Source: JAGTVB01 sp964624765 (lineage in GTDB: Bacteria > Pseudomonadota > Gammaproteobacteria > HK1). Taken from it: a DNA stretch of 21,105 nt. This document shows positions 7,230 through 14,752 of this stretch, in pieces. The notes under the pieces were generated by a model. That model was not told where the DNA came from. It did not search any database and was given only the letters and a program-made list of their open reading frames with translations. A program made the position numbers and the translations under genes. Positions within the stretch are counted from its first letter, which is position 1, and each line of letters starts with the position of its first letter. Location of the stretch: NCBI GenBank assembly GCA_964624765.1, contig CAZUZO010000048.1, positions 1-21,105 of the forward strand, read 5' to 3'.

Positions 7230-9161
7230 GTGACTGTTTTGAGCACTATGCGGATTAACGTTCGTCCGTTTCCTTTCCCAGCACTGGCCTCCCAGGCGGT
7301 GGAGATCGTTGAGCGTAAGGGGCGAGGGCACCCGGACAGCATTTGCGACGCGTTGGCCGAGGAACTCGGTCTTGAGCTGATGCGGTTTTATCGTGAGTGG
7401 TTCGATGCGATTCTTCATCACAACGTCGACAAAGTACTGCTGGCGGGCGGCAGCGCCCAACCGGCATTTGGCGGTGGTTCTGTGGTGGCTCCTATGGAGC
7501 TGTATTTTGCCGGTCGAGCGGTGCAGACGTTCCAAGGGAAGTCGGTGCCGGTGGGGAGCCTGGCCCTCGAGGTTTCCCGCCGTTGGTTAGCCAGTCACCT
7601 ACATGCGCTGGATCCCGACCAGCATGTCCGCGTCCATTGCCTGATTCGCGGCGGTTCCAGGGACTTGGTGGAGCTGTTTGGCCGGCACCGAGAGACGGGT
7701 ATTGGGCTTGCCAATGATACCTCCTGCGGTGTGGGGTTTGCCCCTCTTAGCGAGCTAGAAAAAATCGTGTCCCGGGTAGAGGGCCGCCTGAACCGGTTGG
7801 CGCGCAAGGCAGGCCGGCAGGCAGTCGGAGAGGATATTAAGGTTATGGGAGTACGCTCGGGCGAGGCTGTGCAGTTGACCATCGCCGTGGCCCTCATCGA
7901 TCGATTCCTGGGAGGAATCGACGACTACGCTCGACAGAAAATGGAGCTGGTCGAACAGGTTGGTCACATCGTCCGCGGTATCACCGACCGTAACGTGAGC
8001 GTGGTCCTCAATGGCGCCGACGATCTGCCACGGCAACGGGTCTATTTGACGGTGACCGGTACCTCGGCCGAGTCTGGGGACGATGGGGAGGCCGGACGAG
8101 GCAACCGAGCCAATGGACTGATTACGCCCTACCGTCCGACGACGTTAGAGTCGGTGGCGGGGAAGAACCCGGTGAGTCATGTCGGCAAGCTTTATAACCT
8201 GGGCGCGGGCCTGATGGCGGATGCTCTGGTGCGGAGGTTGCCCGATGTGACCGAGGCGGGGGTGGCCATGGTCAGCCAGATCGGGCGGCCCGTAACGGAG
8301 CCACAACTGGTTGATGTTCAGATGCGCGCGGCGGATTCGCGGGGGCTCGATGATGTGCGTGGCGCCATCGACGAGATCGTGCAGGAACAGCTTGCACGCC
8401 TCGGTTTTCTGTGGGAAGAACTCCTGGATGGTCGGATCAAGGGCGATCGCTGGCCTTTCGCACGCGGCCATTTTACCCTCACAGGCGGTCAGGACGAACG
8501 CTCGCCAGAACGCGACGAGATGGTGAACGGGATCGCGAGGCAAGCACAGGAAACCGCCGGTTGGACCGGGCGCGACCATTTTGCCCCGTCGGTCATGGCG
8601 GCCATGCGTTGCGTACCGCGGCATCGGTTCGTACCCCCTAGCGAGGAGGCGGTCGCGTACGTCGACGGCCCGCTGGCGATCGGTCACGGACAGACTATTT
8701 CGCAGCCGTATATCGTAGCGTTGATGACGGATCTGGCCGACATCCAAGCCGACGACGTGGTGCTGGAGATCGGTACAGGGTCCGGTTACCAGGCAGCCGT
8801 GCTGGCGGAGCTGGCACGGGAGCTGTACACCGTTGAGCGGGTACCGGCCCTCGCCGACGCCGCTCGCCGCCGGCTGAAGGCGCTCGGTTATGACAATATC
8901 GAGGTGCAGCTCGGCGATGGCTACGAAGGTTGGCCGGAGCAAGCCCCGTTCGATGCCATCGTGGTCACAGCGGCTGCCCCCGAGGTTCCTCCCCCTCTGG
9001 TGGCGCAATTAAGCCTAGGGGGGCGACTCGTCATTCCCGTTCACGTGGGCGCCTATAGTCAGGATTTGAAGCTCGTGGTGAAGGACCCGGCAGGCCGCGT
9101 GAGCGAACGTAGCGTGCTGCCGGTCGCCTTTGTGCCGTTGAGGCGGGCTGTGGAGAGATGA
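7230..9161 (+). CDS. Archaeal-type SAM synthetase fused to protein-L-isoaspartate O-methyltransferase
   Basis: A 643-residue fusion. Residues 1 to about 411 are an archaeal-type S-adenosylmethionine synthetase, which makes SAM from methionine and ATP: VEIVERKGRGHPDSICDALA (24-43), the late motif GKNPVSHVGKLYNLGAG (311-327) and SQIGRPVTEPQLVDV (349-363). Residues about 428-643 are a protein-L-isoaspartyl methyltransferase, which uses SAM to start repair of isomerised aspartates. It has MRCVPRHRFVP (459-469), GPLAIGHGQTISQPYIVALM (480-499), SAM motif I LEIGTGSGYQ (512-521) and ALGYDNIEVQLGDGYEGWP (551-569). The frame is open throughout, with a linker of only some 15-20 residues. Both halves keep their signature motifs, so both are probably active. 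GTG 7230 is favoured because AAGGG lies 5 nt upstream; ATG 7248 is the alternative. The SAM synthetase half is unlike the usual bacterial MetK. Confidence 0.93.
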   Translation: MTVLSTMRINVRPFPFPALASQAVEIVERKGRGHPDSICDALAEELGLELMRFYREWFDAILHHNVDKVLLAGGSAQPAFGGGSVVAPMELYFAGRAVQTFQGKSVPVGSLALEVSRRWLASHLHALDPDQHVRVHCLIRGGSRDLVELFGRHRETGIGLANDTSCGVGFAPLSELEKIVSRVEGRLNRLARKAGRQAVGEDIKVMGVRSGEAVQLTIAVALIDRFLGGIDDYARQKMELVEQVGHIVRGITDRNVSVVLNGADDLPRQRVYLTVTGTSAESGDDGEAGRGNRANGLITPYRPTTLESVAGKNPVSHVGKLYNLGAGLMADALVRRLPDVTEAGVAMVSQIGRPVTEPQLVDVQMRAADSRGLDDVRGAIDEIVQEQLARLGFLWEELLDGRIKGDRWPFARGHFTLTGGQDERSPERDEMVNGIARQAQETAGWTGRDHFAPSVMAAMRCVPRHRFVPPSEEAVAYVDGPLAIGHGQTISQPYIVALMTDLADIQADDVVLEIGTGSGYQAAVLAELARELYTVERVPALADAARRRLKALGYDNIEVQLGDGYEGWPEQAPFDAIVVTAAAPEVPPPLVAQLSLGGRLVIPVHVGAYSQDLKLVVKDPAGRVSERSVLPVAFVPLRRAVER

Positions 9162-9180
9162 GATAGTCAGGGGAAGTTAA

Positions 9181-9213
9181 GAAGCTGTTCTAGAAACTAT
9201 TGCGCTTGCCTGA
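9181..9213 (-). repeat. Family A fragment A3 (one terminus only)
   Basis: GAAGCTGTTCTAGAAACTAT followed by TGCGCTTGCCTGA matches the reverse complement of the right end of the full family A copies. It is preceded by TAA. The rest of the element is missing. It lies between the convergent 3' ends of the SAM synthetase fusion gene and rtcA. Confidence 0.7.
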
Positions 9214-9231
9214 TAAGAGGATAGCAAAGGC

Positions 9232-10245
9232 TTAGCAATGGATGCGCCACAGGTCGTCCTCGAGCGGCGTCAGAACGATGGAGGTGCCTAGGAACTGGTG
9301 GATGATGTCGCGGTTGGTGAGGGTATGGAGGGTTGGGCGCAGTGTCGTCAAGGCGCCACGGCCTGCCAGCGCCATGGGCAATAGCAACTGGTCGGCTAGA
9401 TACTCTGCCGTGGCGGCTTGGCTGCGGCGATAGCGATCAGCTGCCGCCGCGCAGGCATCGGCCACGCGCTCCGCTCTGAGGCCCCGCTTGCCGAAGGCCG
9501 TGAAGATTTCGCTGACATGGGCGCATTCCACCTTGATGGTGACGACGTTGGCAGGACCGCGGTCGGCATTTTCGACTCGGATCTGCAGCTGGGCAGGCCT
9601 GAGCCCGAGGGCATGACCGATCACCCCAAGCTCTCGCTCGGCAATGTGGCGCGGAAGCCCGACGACGGTCGCGACCGCCGTGATGTTGCGAACCGGGCCC
9701 CTGTCTACCAGGTCAAGCGCGGTGAGGTGGGATACCGGTTTAATGCGAACCTTGATGCGCCCTCCACCCTTGGGGTAATAACCGGCTCGTTCCAGCTCGG
9801 TGGCGACCTGGGGCCCCATACGGCGCAGGATGGGTAGAAAGCTATGCCTTAGGAAGTCGTATGTGGGCGCGAGAGGGTTATGGGTACCGCCCGTCAGGAC
9901 CAGGGTCGAAGGGCCGTTGGCCAGCATGAGCGCGGGGAGTACCGCCTGGACTACCAACGCTGTGCTGCCCGCGGTGCCGATGTCGAACCGATAGTGCCCA
10001 GCAGTAATGGTTTGGGGGAAGAAGGTGAGTCCCAGGGATCCGATGTTCGCGCCGAGCGTTTTCGCGTTGCCGATGGCTGCCGCGGCGTGTACGCACATCA
10101 GGTGCTGGGGTTGCAGCCCGGAGCGGCGGCGGCGCGCGCGCAGCTGGTCGATCCGAAAAGGTTGACCGGTTACCAAAGAAAGGGCGAGGGAGGTACGCAG
10201 GATTTGGCCACCTCCCTCTCCTTGGTCGCCGTCGATGATGATCAC
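9232..10245 (-). CDS. rtcA: RNA 3'-terminal phosphate cyclase
   Basis: A 337-residue RtcA that converts RNA 3'-phosphate ends to 2',3'-cyclic phosphates using ATP through a covalent histidine-AMP. Family motifs are seen in order: IDGDQGEGGGQILRTSLALS (4-23), RARRRRSGLQPQHL (36-49), IGTAGSTALVVQAVLPALM (89-107), GGTHNPLAPTYDFL (119-132) and YYPKGGGRIKV (156-166). H307 in LHTLTN aligns with the catalytic histidine of E. coli RtcA (SHLLTN). The start is GTG at 10245, with GGAAG 6 nt upstream; the protein aligns from its first residues. The usual partners RtcB (ligase) and RtcR (regulator) are not within the window. The gene is divergent from the cytochrome c peroxidase gene (62-bp gap) and convergent with the SAM synthetase fusion. 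Confidence 0.95.
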   Translation of the reverse strand: MIIIDGDQGEGGGQILRTSLALSLVTGQPFRIDQLRARRRRSGLQPQHLMCVHAAAAIGNAKTLGANIGSLGLTFFPQTITAGHYRFDIGTAGSTALVVQAVLPALMLANGPSTLVLTGGTHNPLAPTYDFLRHSFLPILRRMGPQVATELERAGYYPKGGGRIKVRIKPVSHLTALDLVDRGPVRNITAVATVVGLPRHIAERELGVIGHALGLRPAQLQIRVENADRGPANVVTIKVECAHVSEIFTAFGKRGLRAERVADACAAAADRYRRSQAATAEYLADQLLLPMALAGRGALTTLRPTLHTLTNRDIIHQFLGTSIVLTPLEDDLWRIHC

Positions 10246-10307
10246 CCTTCGCTTCCGAGGCTCTGCTAAAGATCGTTAAGTAGGCTAATAATAAGGAGGC
10301 AAGTACT

Positions 10308-11363
10308 GTGATAAGAGTATTTCTCTTGGGACTATTGATTCCGGGGATGGCTTGGTCAGGAGACGATCTCCTGCAACGGGCTCAGAGCCTTTTCGAGCCG
10401 ATTCCCCATGAACCGCCGGCGCTGAAGGAAAACGTTATCACTCCGGAGCGGCTCGAGCTTGGCAAGATGCTTTATTTCGAGCCGCGCTTGTCGAGGAGTT
10501 GGCTTATCAGCTGCAATACCTGTCACAATGTCGGCATGGCAGGCGTGGATATGGTGGAGACATCCCTCGGCCACGGGTGGCAACGAGGTCCTCGCAACTC
10601 GCCGACGGTGTTCAATGCGGTATTCAATATCGCCCAATTCTGGGACGGCCGGGCCGCCGATCTCAAGGAGCAAGCCAAGGGGCCGGTGCAGGCCAGCGTC
10701 GAAATGAACAACTCTCCTGAACGAGTGGTAGCAACGCTGCAAGGCATACCCGAGTACGTCGCGCGATTCGAGAGCGTTTTTCCGGGTGAGGCCGGGCCGG
10801 TGAGCTTCGATAACATGGCGCGAGCGATCGAGGCCTTCGAAGCCACGCTGTTGACTCCCGATGCGCCCTTCGACCGCTATCTGCGCGGCGAGCAGAACGC
10901 TCTGAGCGCAAAGGAAAAACAGGGCCTCGCACTGTTCATGAATAAAGGCTGCGCGGCCTGCCATAACGGCGTCAACATGGGGGGGCAAGGCTATTATCCG
11001 TTCGGCGTGGTTGAAAAGCCGGACGCCGAGCTGTTGCCGGCCGACGATAAGGGCCGTTTCGAGGTCACTCGAACGGCCTCCGACAAATACGTTTTTCGCG
11101 CCCCACCGTTGCGCAATGTGGCGCTGACCCCCCCTTATTTCCATACGGGCAAAGTTTGGGATCTCGGCCAAGCGGTCGCGATTATGGGTTCAACCCAGCT
11201 CGGCAGCGACCTCTCAGAACAAGACGTGACCGCTATTGTGGCCTTTCTACGCACCCTGACCGGAACCCAACCGCGGGTTGAGCATCCGGTGCTGCCACCC
11301 TTCACGGATGAGATTCCTCGCCCCGAACATGACATCGCCGCCGACATGGGAAGCGCTCACTAG
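10308..11363 (+). CDS. Di-haem cytochrome c peroxidase family protein
   Basis: A 351-residue periplasmic CcpA/MauG-family protein. A short signal peptide (MIRVFLLGLLIPGMAWSGDD) precedes two c-type haem-binding sites, CNTCH (69-73) and CAACH (215-219). Family motifs include LGKMLYFEPRLS (51-62), RGPRNSPTVFNAVFN (93-107), FWDGRAADLKEQAKGP (111-126) and FRAPPLRNVALTPPYFHTGK (263-282). The usual role is reduction of hydrogen peroxide to water with electrons from cytochrome c; MauG-like oxidases share the layout, and I cannot tell them apart from sequence alone. The GTG start at 10308 is strongly supported by AAGGAGG (10293-10299) 8 nt upstream. No partner redox gene is adjacent, although the four-cysteine protein next door is transcribed toward it. 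Confidence 0.94.
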   Translation: MIRVFLLGLLIPGMAWSGDDLLQRAQSLFEPIPHEPPALKENVITPERLELGKMLYFEPRLSRSWLISCNTCHNVGMAGVDMVETSLGHGWQRGPRNSPTVFNAVFNIAQFWDGRAADLKEQAKGPVQASVEMNNSPERVVATLQGIPEYVARFESVFPGEAGPVSFDNMARAIEAFEATLLTPDAPFDRYLRGEQNALSAKEKQGLALFMNKGCAACHNGVNMGGQGYYPFGVVEKPDAELLPADDKGRFEVTRTASDKYVFRAPPLRNVALTPPYFHTGKVWDLGQAVAIMGSTQLGSDLSEQDVTAIVAFLRTLTGTQPRVEHPVLPPFTDEIPRPEHDIAADMGSAH

Positions 11364-11384
11364 AGGCTATCTTGGTGGCCCCCT

Positions 11385-11738
11385 TCAGGTGGCTGATCGC
11401 TGTGGCCGTGCTGGCGATGTGCTGTCGTTTGCGGCGGCCACAGCGATATCTGAGGGGGGCGTCTCCGGCTCCGCGGGGGCCACTTCTGGCTCCACAGGCG
11501 TCGCTGGCTGCTTGAGCCGCAGCCCCCCGTAGTACCACTCTCCGCAGACATCGACGGCACGGGTTTTCGGCCAGACCAGCTGCGCGTCGCGGGCCGTTTG
11601 GCGCTCCAAGATGAGTGGCTTCGGAGCGTAGCGATGACACTCGCCGAAGCTCGATAGCAGATTTTCTTTACCTTCTGTCATTCCAGCTTCCTGCGGGATC
11701 CAGTTAGCGCAGGTTGCACAATGCCGTTCTTCTTTCAT
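11385..11738 (-). CDS. Small four-cysteine, putative metal-binding protein
   Basis: A 117-residue protein with an N-terminal cysteine module and a proline/alanine-rich tail. Cysteines at 7, 10, 34 and 65 occur as HCATCANW, GECHRYAPKP and VCGEWYYGG. This resembles small hypothetical proteins with a CxxC...GxCxRxxP...WP...CGE layout and could bind iron-sulphur or zinc; the cysteine spacing is only loosely like a high-potential iron-sulphur protein. There is no signal peptide. Residues from about 77 (PATPVEPEVAPAEPETPP) look disordered. ATG 11738 has AGGAA about 9 nt upstream. The 3' end overlaps a 13-bp inverted repeat. It is convergent with the peroxidase gene, with a 21-bp gap. Function unknown. 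Confidence 0.68.
   Translation of the reverse strand: MKEERHCATCANWIPQEAGMTEGKENLLSSFGECHRYAPKPLILERQTARDAQLVWPKTRAVDVCGEWYYGGLRLKQPATPVEPEVAPAEPETPPSDIAVAAANDSTSPARPQRSAT
11396..11447. repeat. 13-bp perfect inverted repeat at gene 3' end
   Basis: ATCGCTGTGGCCG (11396-11408) and CGGCCACAGCGAT (11435-11447) are exact reverse complements separated by 26 bases. The repeat lies within the last codons of the four-cysteine gene and just past the peroxidase gene, where a bidirectional transcription stop would be useful, but neither side has a T-run. Confidence 0.6.
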
Positions 11739-11851
11739 TTTGCCAGGTTCCTAGTACGCAGCGTTCTCGTTTCGCGATGGGGCACTGGAACTCCACCGTA
11801 CCACGACTGTCTACTTATACAGTTCGATCACATGGCATGTCCTCCCTGTTG

Positions 11852-11888
11852 AGGGGCTCAACATTCATCAGAGCCCCTTCTTTTTTTT
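11852..11888 (+). terminator. Intrinsic (rho-independent) terminator
   Basis: The stem AGGGGCTC (11852-11859) pairs exactly with GAGCCCCT (11871-11878) across an 11-base loop. It is followed by T, C and eight Ts on the plus strand (11879-11888). It stops rightward transcription, yet both neighbouring genes (the four-cysteine protein and the HPF-like gene) are on the minus strand. The nearest plus-strand gene upstream is the peroxidase, which ends about 490 bp earlier. Confidence 0.85.
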
Positions 11889-11951
11889 AGGCTTTTTGTT
11901 TTGGTCTGGCCAAGACCCAGCCGGCGTCTGCAGCGGGCTTAGCCGAACAGG

Positions 11952-12518
11952 CTAGCCGACAATGTGGTGTTTTCCCGTGACTTGCACGGTGCTCGCCTGA
12001 GGGCCGCTATCCCCCTCCGCCTCGGTGAAGCGCACCTCCGTGCCGACAGCCAAGCTGTCGAACGAGGCGTTCACCACACTGTTGCGGTGAAAATAAATGT
12101 CTCTGCCATCGGCACTCTGAATGCGACCAAAGTCATCCTGAACGTGCAGCTCCGCGATGCGTCCGTGGGTTGGGACCTCGTGTGTCTTCACCACTCCTCG
12201 ACGGCGTCTCACATAGTCCTCGAGCTGTCGCCGAGCACCATCGAAGGCATCGCGAATAGCCACATAGATATCCTCATGGGCGTGTTCGTCACCGGGTTCC
12301 TTGGAAAACACCAACTCGCCATCGGGTACCGTCAGGTCGATGCGGGCGCGATAGAGATTGCCTTTGTGGTGGTGTTTGTGCGGCACTTCGACCACGACTC
12401 GGCAAGCCATGATGTGGTCGTAGAACTTGTCCAATTTTTCCGCACGCTCTCGAATATAGGCTTCCACTGCCTCCGACGATTCAACATTGCGAAAAGCTAT
12501 CTGTAGAGGTAGTTGCAT
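11952..12518 (-). CDS. HPF/RaiA-like ribosome-associated protein with C-terminal cold-shock-like domain
   Basis: A 188-residue protein. Residues 1 to about 105 are an HPF/RaiA (sigma-54 modulation) domain: MQLPLQIAFRNVESSEAVEA, YIRERAEKLDKFYDHIMACR, and KGNLYRARIDLTVPDGELVF. Such proteins bind the 30S subunit and silence ribosomes in stress or stationary phase. The C-terminal part, about 120-185, resembles a cold-shock nucleic-acid-binding fold (HGRIAELHVQDDFGRIQSAD, DIYFHRNSVV, GTEVRFTEAEGDSGPQASTV), a known domain pairing. The frame stays open upstream to 12773, but those codons run through a family A repeat fragment, and the homology begins at ATG 12518, so that start is chosen. The ribosome-binding sequence there (GGGATAGAG) is weak. 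Confidence 0.9.
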   Translation of the reverse strand: MQLPLQIAFRNVESSEAVEAYIRERAEKLDKFYDHIMACRVVVEVPHKHHHKGNLYRARIDLTVPDGELVFSKEPGDEHAHEDIYVAIRDAFDGARRQLEDYVRRRRGVVKTHEVPTHGRIAELHVQDDFGRIQSADGRDIYFHRNSVVNASFDSLAVGTEVRFTEAEGDSGPQASTVQVTGKHHIVG

Positions 12519-12930
12519 CGTACACTCTATCCCAATGGTGAAAGGCGATGAATATAATTTAGCGCGCCCATCGATGCGTATGTGGCTAGAAGCTGCTTTA
12601 AAAATGACTGCGCTTGCCTGAACTGCGTTGCGCGTAGCGGCGCGGTTACCTACCGATCGGACGCTCCTAAAACCCCCCGTGACGAGACCATAACCAGGGT
12701 TAAAAATCATATCAGACTGGAGCCAAAATAAGCCATGATCGAAGTCAAGATGGGCGGGGTGAGCGCCAAGCATTGCTTGAGGGGGGCGTTGCTATAACTC
12801 TGGCTTACTTGAGAACCTGTTCTACAATGTCCAGAACGCTACGGGGGGCGCTCCATCCAATAGACTGTTTCCTGTGGGGCAGGATTGAGCTCCCATTTGG
12901 GTCTGCAAGCGCAAGGGTTAGCTCTTTACC
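12519..12930. other. Intergenic region between HPF-like gene and uppP
   Basis: About 410 bp between divergent genes, so it should hold both promoters. It contains a family A fragment (12589-12640). A TACAAT box near 12822 resembles a -10 element for uppP but has only a poor -35 match. No further coding region is supported. Confidence 0.55.
12589..12640 (-). repeat. Family A fragment A4 (right terminus, inverted)
   Basis: GAAGCTGCTTTAAAAATGAC followed by TGCGCTTGCCTGAACTGCGT and GCGTAGCGGC matches the reverse complement of the right arm of full family A copies. The left triplet is CTA, and the other half of the element is absent. It lies 70 bp upstream of the HPF-like gene start. Confidence 0.75.
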
Positions 12931-13728
12931 ATGGATTGGCTACAGGTTGTCGTGTTGGCGGTGGTGCAGGGCGTCACCGAATTTCTACCCATTTCCAGCT
13001 CCGCTCACCTCATCTTGGTGCCGCGCTTGACCGACTGGCCGGACCAGGGGCTCGGCTTTGATCTGGCGGTGCATTTGGGCACACTGGTGGCGGTGGTGAC
13101 TTATTTTCGTGGGCAATTGCTCACCATGGCGAGTGACTTTGGCCAGTCGCTCATCCAACGCCGGCGGGTGGGCGACAGCCGGCTCGCGTGGGCCGTGCTG
13201 TGGGGCACGGTGCCGGTGGGTTTGGCCGGGCTGCTGCTTGGGAATTGGGTCGAGACCGCGCTGCGCTCGCCGGCCGTGATCGCCGGCACGACGATCGGCT
13301 TTGGCTTGCTGCTGTGGGTCGCGGATCGGCGTCCCGGGAAACGCAGCGAGCACTCACTGACCTGGCGCGATGTCGTGGTAGTGGGTTGCGCTCAGGCCAT
13401 CGCTCTGGTGCCCGGCACCTCGCGCTCAGGGATCACTATGACCGCCGGTTTGCTGCTAGGGCTGTCCCGTGAGGGGGCGGCTCGGTTCTCGTTCTTGTTG
13501 GCGGTGCCAGTGACCGCGCTAGCGGGCTCAGCCAAGCTGCTGCAATTGGCGGCTGACGGTGAGGCGGTGCAGTGGGGCGCGTTCGCCGTCGGTGCGGCGC
13601 TGGCGGCGGCGGTCGCTTTCCTGTGTATCCACTATTTCTTGAAATGGCTTACCCGATTTGGCATGTTGCCCTATGTGGTCTACCGGCTGGTACTCGGGGC
13701 GGTCCTGGTGTGGCTATTCCTGGTCTAG
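12931..13728 (+). CDS. uppP: Undecaprenyl-diphosphatase UppP (BacA)
   Basis: A 265-residue inner-membrane enzyme that dephosphorylates undecaprenyl pyrophosphate to recycle the lipid carrier for peptidoglycan and other envelope polymers; overproduction is linked to bacitracin resistance in the family. The two signature motifs are intact: QGVTEFLPISSSAH (13-26, with catalytic E17 and H26 matching E. coli E21 and H30) and PGTSRSGIT (161-169, R165 matching E. coli R174). The rest is a series of hydrophobic helices, ending in YRLVLGAVLVWLFLV, and the length is normal for the family. ATG 12931 fits the family start, but no good ribosome-binding sequence precedes it. It converges on the CBS-domain gene, with repeat A5 filling the gap. 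Confidence 0.96.
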   Translation: MDWLQVVVLAVVQGVTEFLPISSSAHLILVPRLTDWPDQGLGFDLAVHLGTLVAVVTYFRGQLLTMASDFGQSLIQRRRVGDSRLAWAVLWGTVPVGLAGLLLGNWVETALRSPAVIAGTTIGFGLLLWVADRRPGKRSEHSLTWRDVVVVGCAQAIALVPGTSRSGITMTAGLLLGLSREGAARFSFLLAVPVTALAGSAKLLQLAADGEAVQWGAFAVGAALAAAVAFLCIHYFLKWLTRFGMLPYVVYRLVLGAVLVWLFLV

Positions 13729-13752
13729 CGGTGTTTCCATGCGGTGCCCCTC

Positions 13753-13972
13753 TCGGCTGTTCTAAAGATTCGCGAGCGCCGGCAGGGCAAGGCGTACGGC
13801 GGCAACAAAATCGTTTGGAACGGCTTTTTTAAACAGCGGGGAGTGGGTCCCGAAGGGGGCGAGCCCCAACCCTGGGGCGAGTCACCACCGCAGGGTACAA
13901 ACGAGCACATGAGGATTCTGAGCCGCCGCGCGACGCGGCTCAGGCACGCGCACTCGTTTTTAAGACAGCTTC
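13753..13972 (+). mobile_element. Family A MITE-like element, copy A5 (long form)
   Basis: A 220-bp version of family A. The left terminus is worn (TCGGCTGTTCTAAAGATTCG), while the right terminus TTTTTAAGACAGCTTC is intact and followed by TAG. Relative to the 143-145 bp copies, it carries about 75 extra bp in the left arm, including GGGGGCGAGCCCC and GGGGCGAGTCAC, which are also present in copy A7. The last base of the element completes the stop codon of the CBS-domain gene. Confidence 0.82.
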
Positions 13973-14412
13973 TAGGGGTTTCGGCTATCCGTGATGTAAT
14001 GCACCAACTGCTCGATGATGAATTGCTGCTCCTCGATCATGGCCTTAACGAGATCACCGATAGAAATGATCCCGAGCAGCTGACTGCCATCCATGACCGG
14101 CAGGTGCCTGACCCGCTTTTCTGTCATGACGGCCATACACTCTTCGATGGTTTGGTCGGGGCGGGCGCAGACGACGCGAGGAGTCATGATCTCCCTGACC
14201 TCGGTTTCTTTTGAGGAGCGTCCTTGAAGAATCACGTTGCGCACATAATCCCTCTCCGACATCAAACCGACGGTATTCCCACCTTCTCGCACGATGAGGG
14301 CCCCGATGTCCTTATCGGTCATGATCTTGATGGCGTCATACACCGAGGTGTCGGGGCCTACGGCCCAAACATCGGTTCCTTTGGCCTGCAGCAGTTGCCT
14401 AACCGTTTGCAC
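13972..14412 (-). CDS. Two-CBS-domain protein
   Basis: A 146-residue stand-alone CBS-pair protein. CBS 1 spans about residues 8-62 (VGPDTSVYDAIKIMTDKDIG, MSERDYVRNVIL) and CBS 2 about 72-125 (VREIMTPRVVCARPDQTIEE, RHLPVMDGSQLLGIISIGDL). CBS pairs bind adenosine nucleotides or related ligands and act as energy or redox sensors; the partner protein is unknown. The start is GTG 14412, with GGAG 7 nt upstream. The stop codon TAG is made of TA from the gene side plus G, the first base of repeat A5, so the present C-terminus (YITDSRNP) may have been set by that insertion. Confidence 0.9.
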   Translation of the reverse strand: MQTVRQLLQAKGTDVWAVGPDTSVYDAIKIMTDKDIGALIVREGGNTVGLMSERDYVRNVILQGRSSKETEVREIMTPRVVCARPDQTIEECMAVMTEKRVRHLPVMDGSQLLGIISIGDLVKAMIEEQQFIIEQLVHYITDSRNP

Positions 14413-14752
14413 AGCGCATCTCCAGGATTAGGGGGTGCACACAGTGGCCTGGGGTCGGCGGCGTCGTTGATCGGCGTTTAGTGAGTGTTTGCTTAAATGC
14501 CATGGTCAAGATCCCAGCTGAATTGGAGTAAAACCGTGTTCAAAAATGATACCCACACCGATGGAGCCCGGGGGTATGCGCTTCTGACCCGCTACAGGCG
14601 AGAAGGGTGGTAAAGAGATCTGTCTAAAGTGTAATAAAAAAGACCATTAAAACACCATCAAACAGTATGTCAAGCTCACGAGGTGGCGCCCCCCACAGCC
14701 GTTGGCCAACTCCCCACGCCCACGCGCTAACCGCTCAAGCGGACAGGGCACC
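14413..14752. other. Intergenic region, AT-rich in part
   Basis: About 340 bp without a supported gene. The middle (14620-14670) is AT-rich compared with its neighbours. A 25-codon plus-strand frame at 14536-14613 (GTG start, GGAG 7 nt upstream, beginning MFKNDTHTDG) is possible but too short to call. Confidence 0.45.

Noticed and set aside
8145..9008. 287-codon minus-strand frame opposite the SAM synthetase fusion
   Set aside because: Shadow frame; the plus strand encodes two complete enzyme domains here.
10356..11171. 271-codon minus-strand frame opposite the peroxidase gene
   Set aside because: Shadow frame without motifs; the plus strand has both CxxCH sites and a strong ribosome-binding site.
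11821..11852. Minus-strand GGGAGG followed by ATG-TGA or a 7-codon ATG frame as a leader peptide
   Set aside because: Spacing is poor for one reading and the other is a bare start-stop; it is far from the next gene, so it is probably chance.
12519..12773. Upstream extension of the HPF-like frame to 12773
   Set aside because: Homology starts at ATG 12518, and the extension translates a family A repeat fragment.
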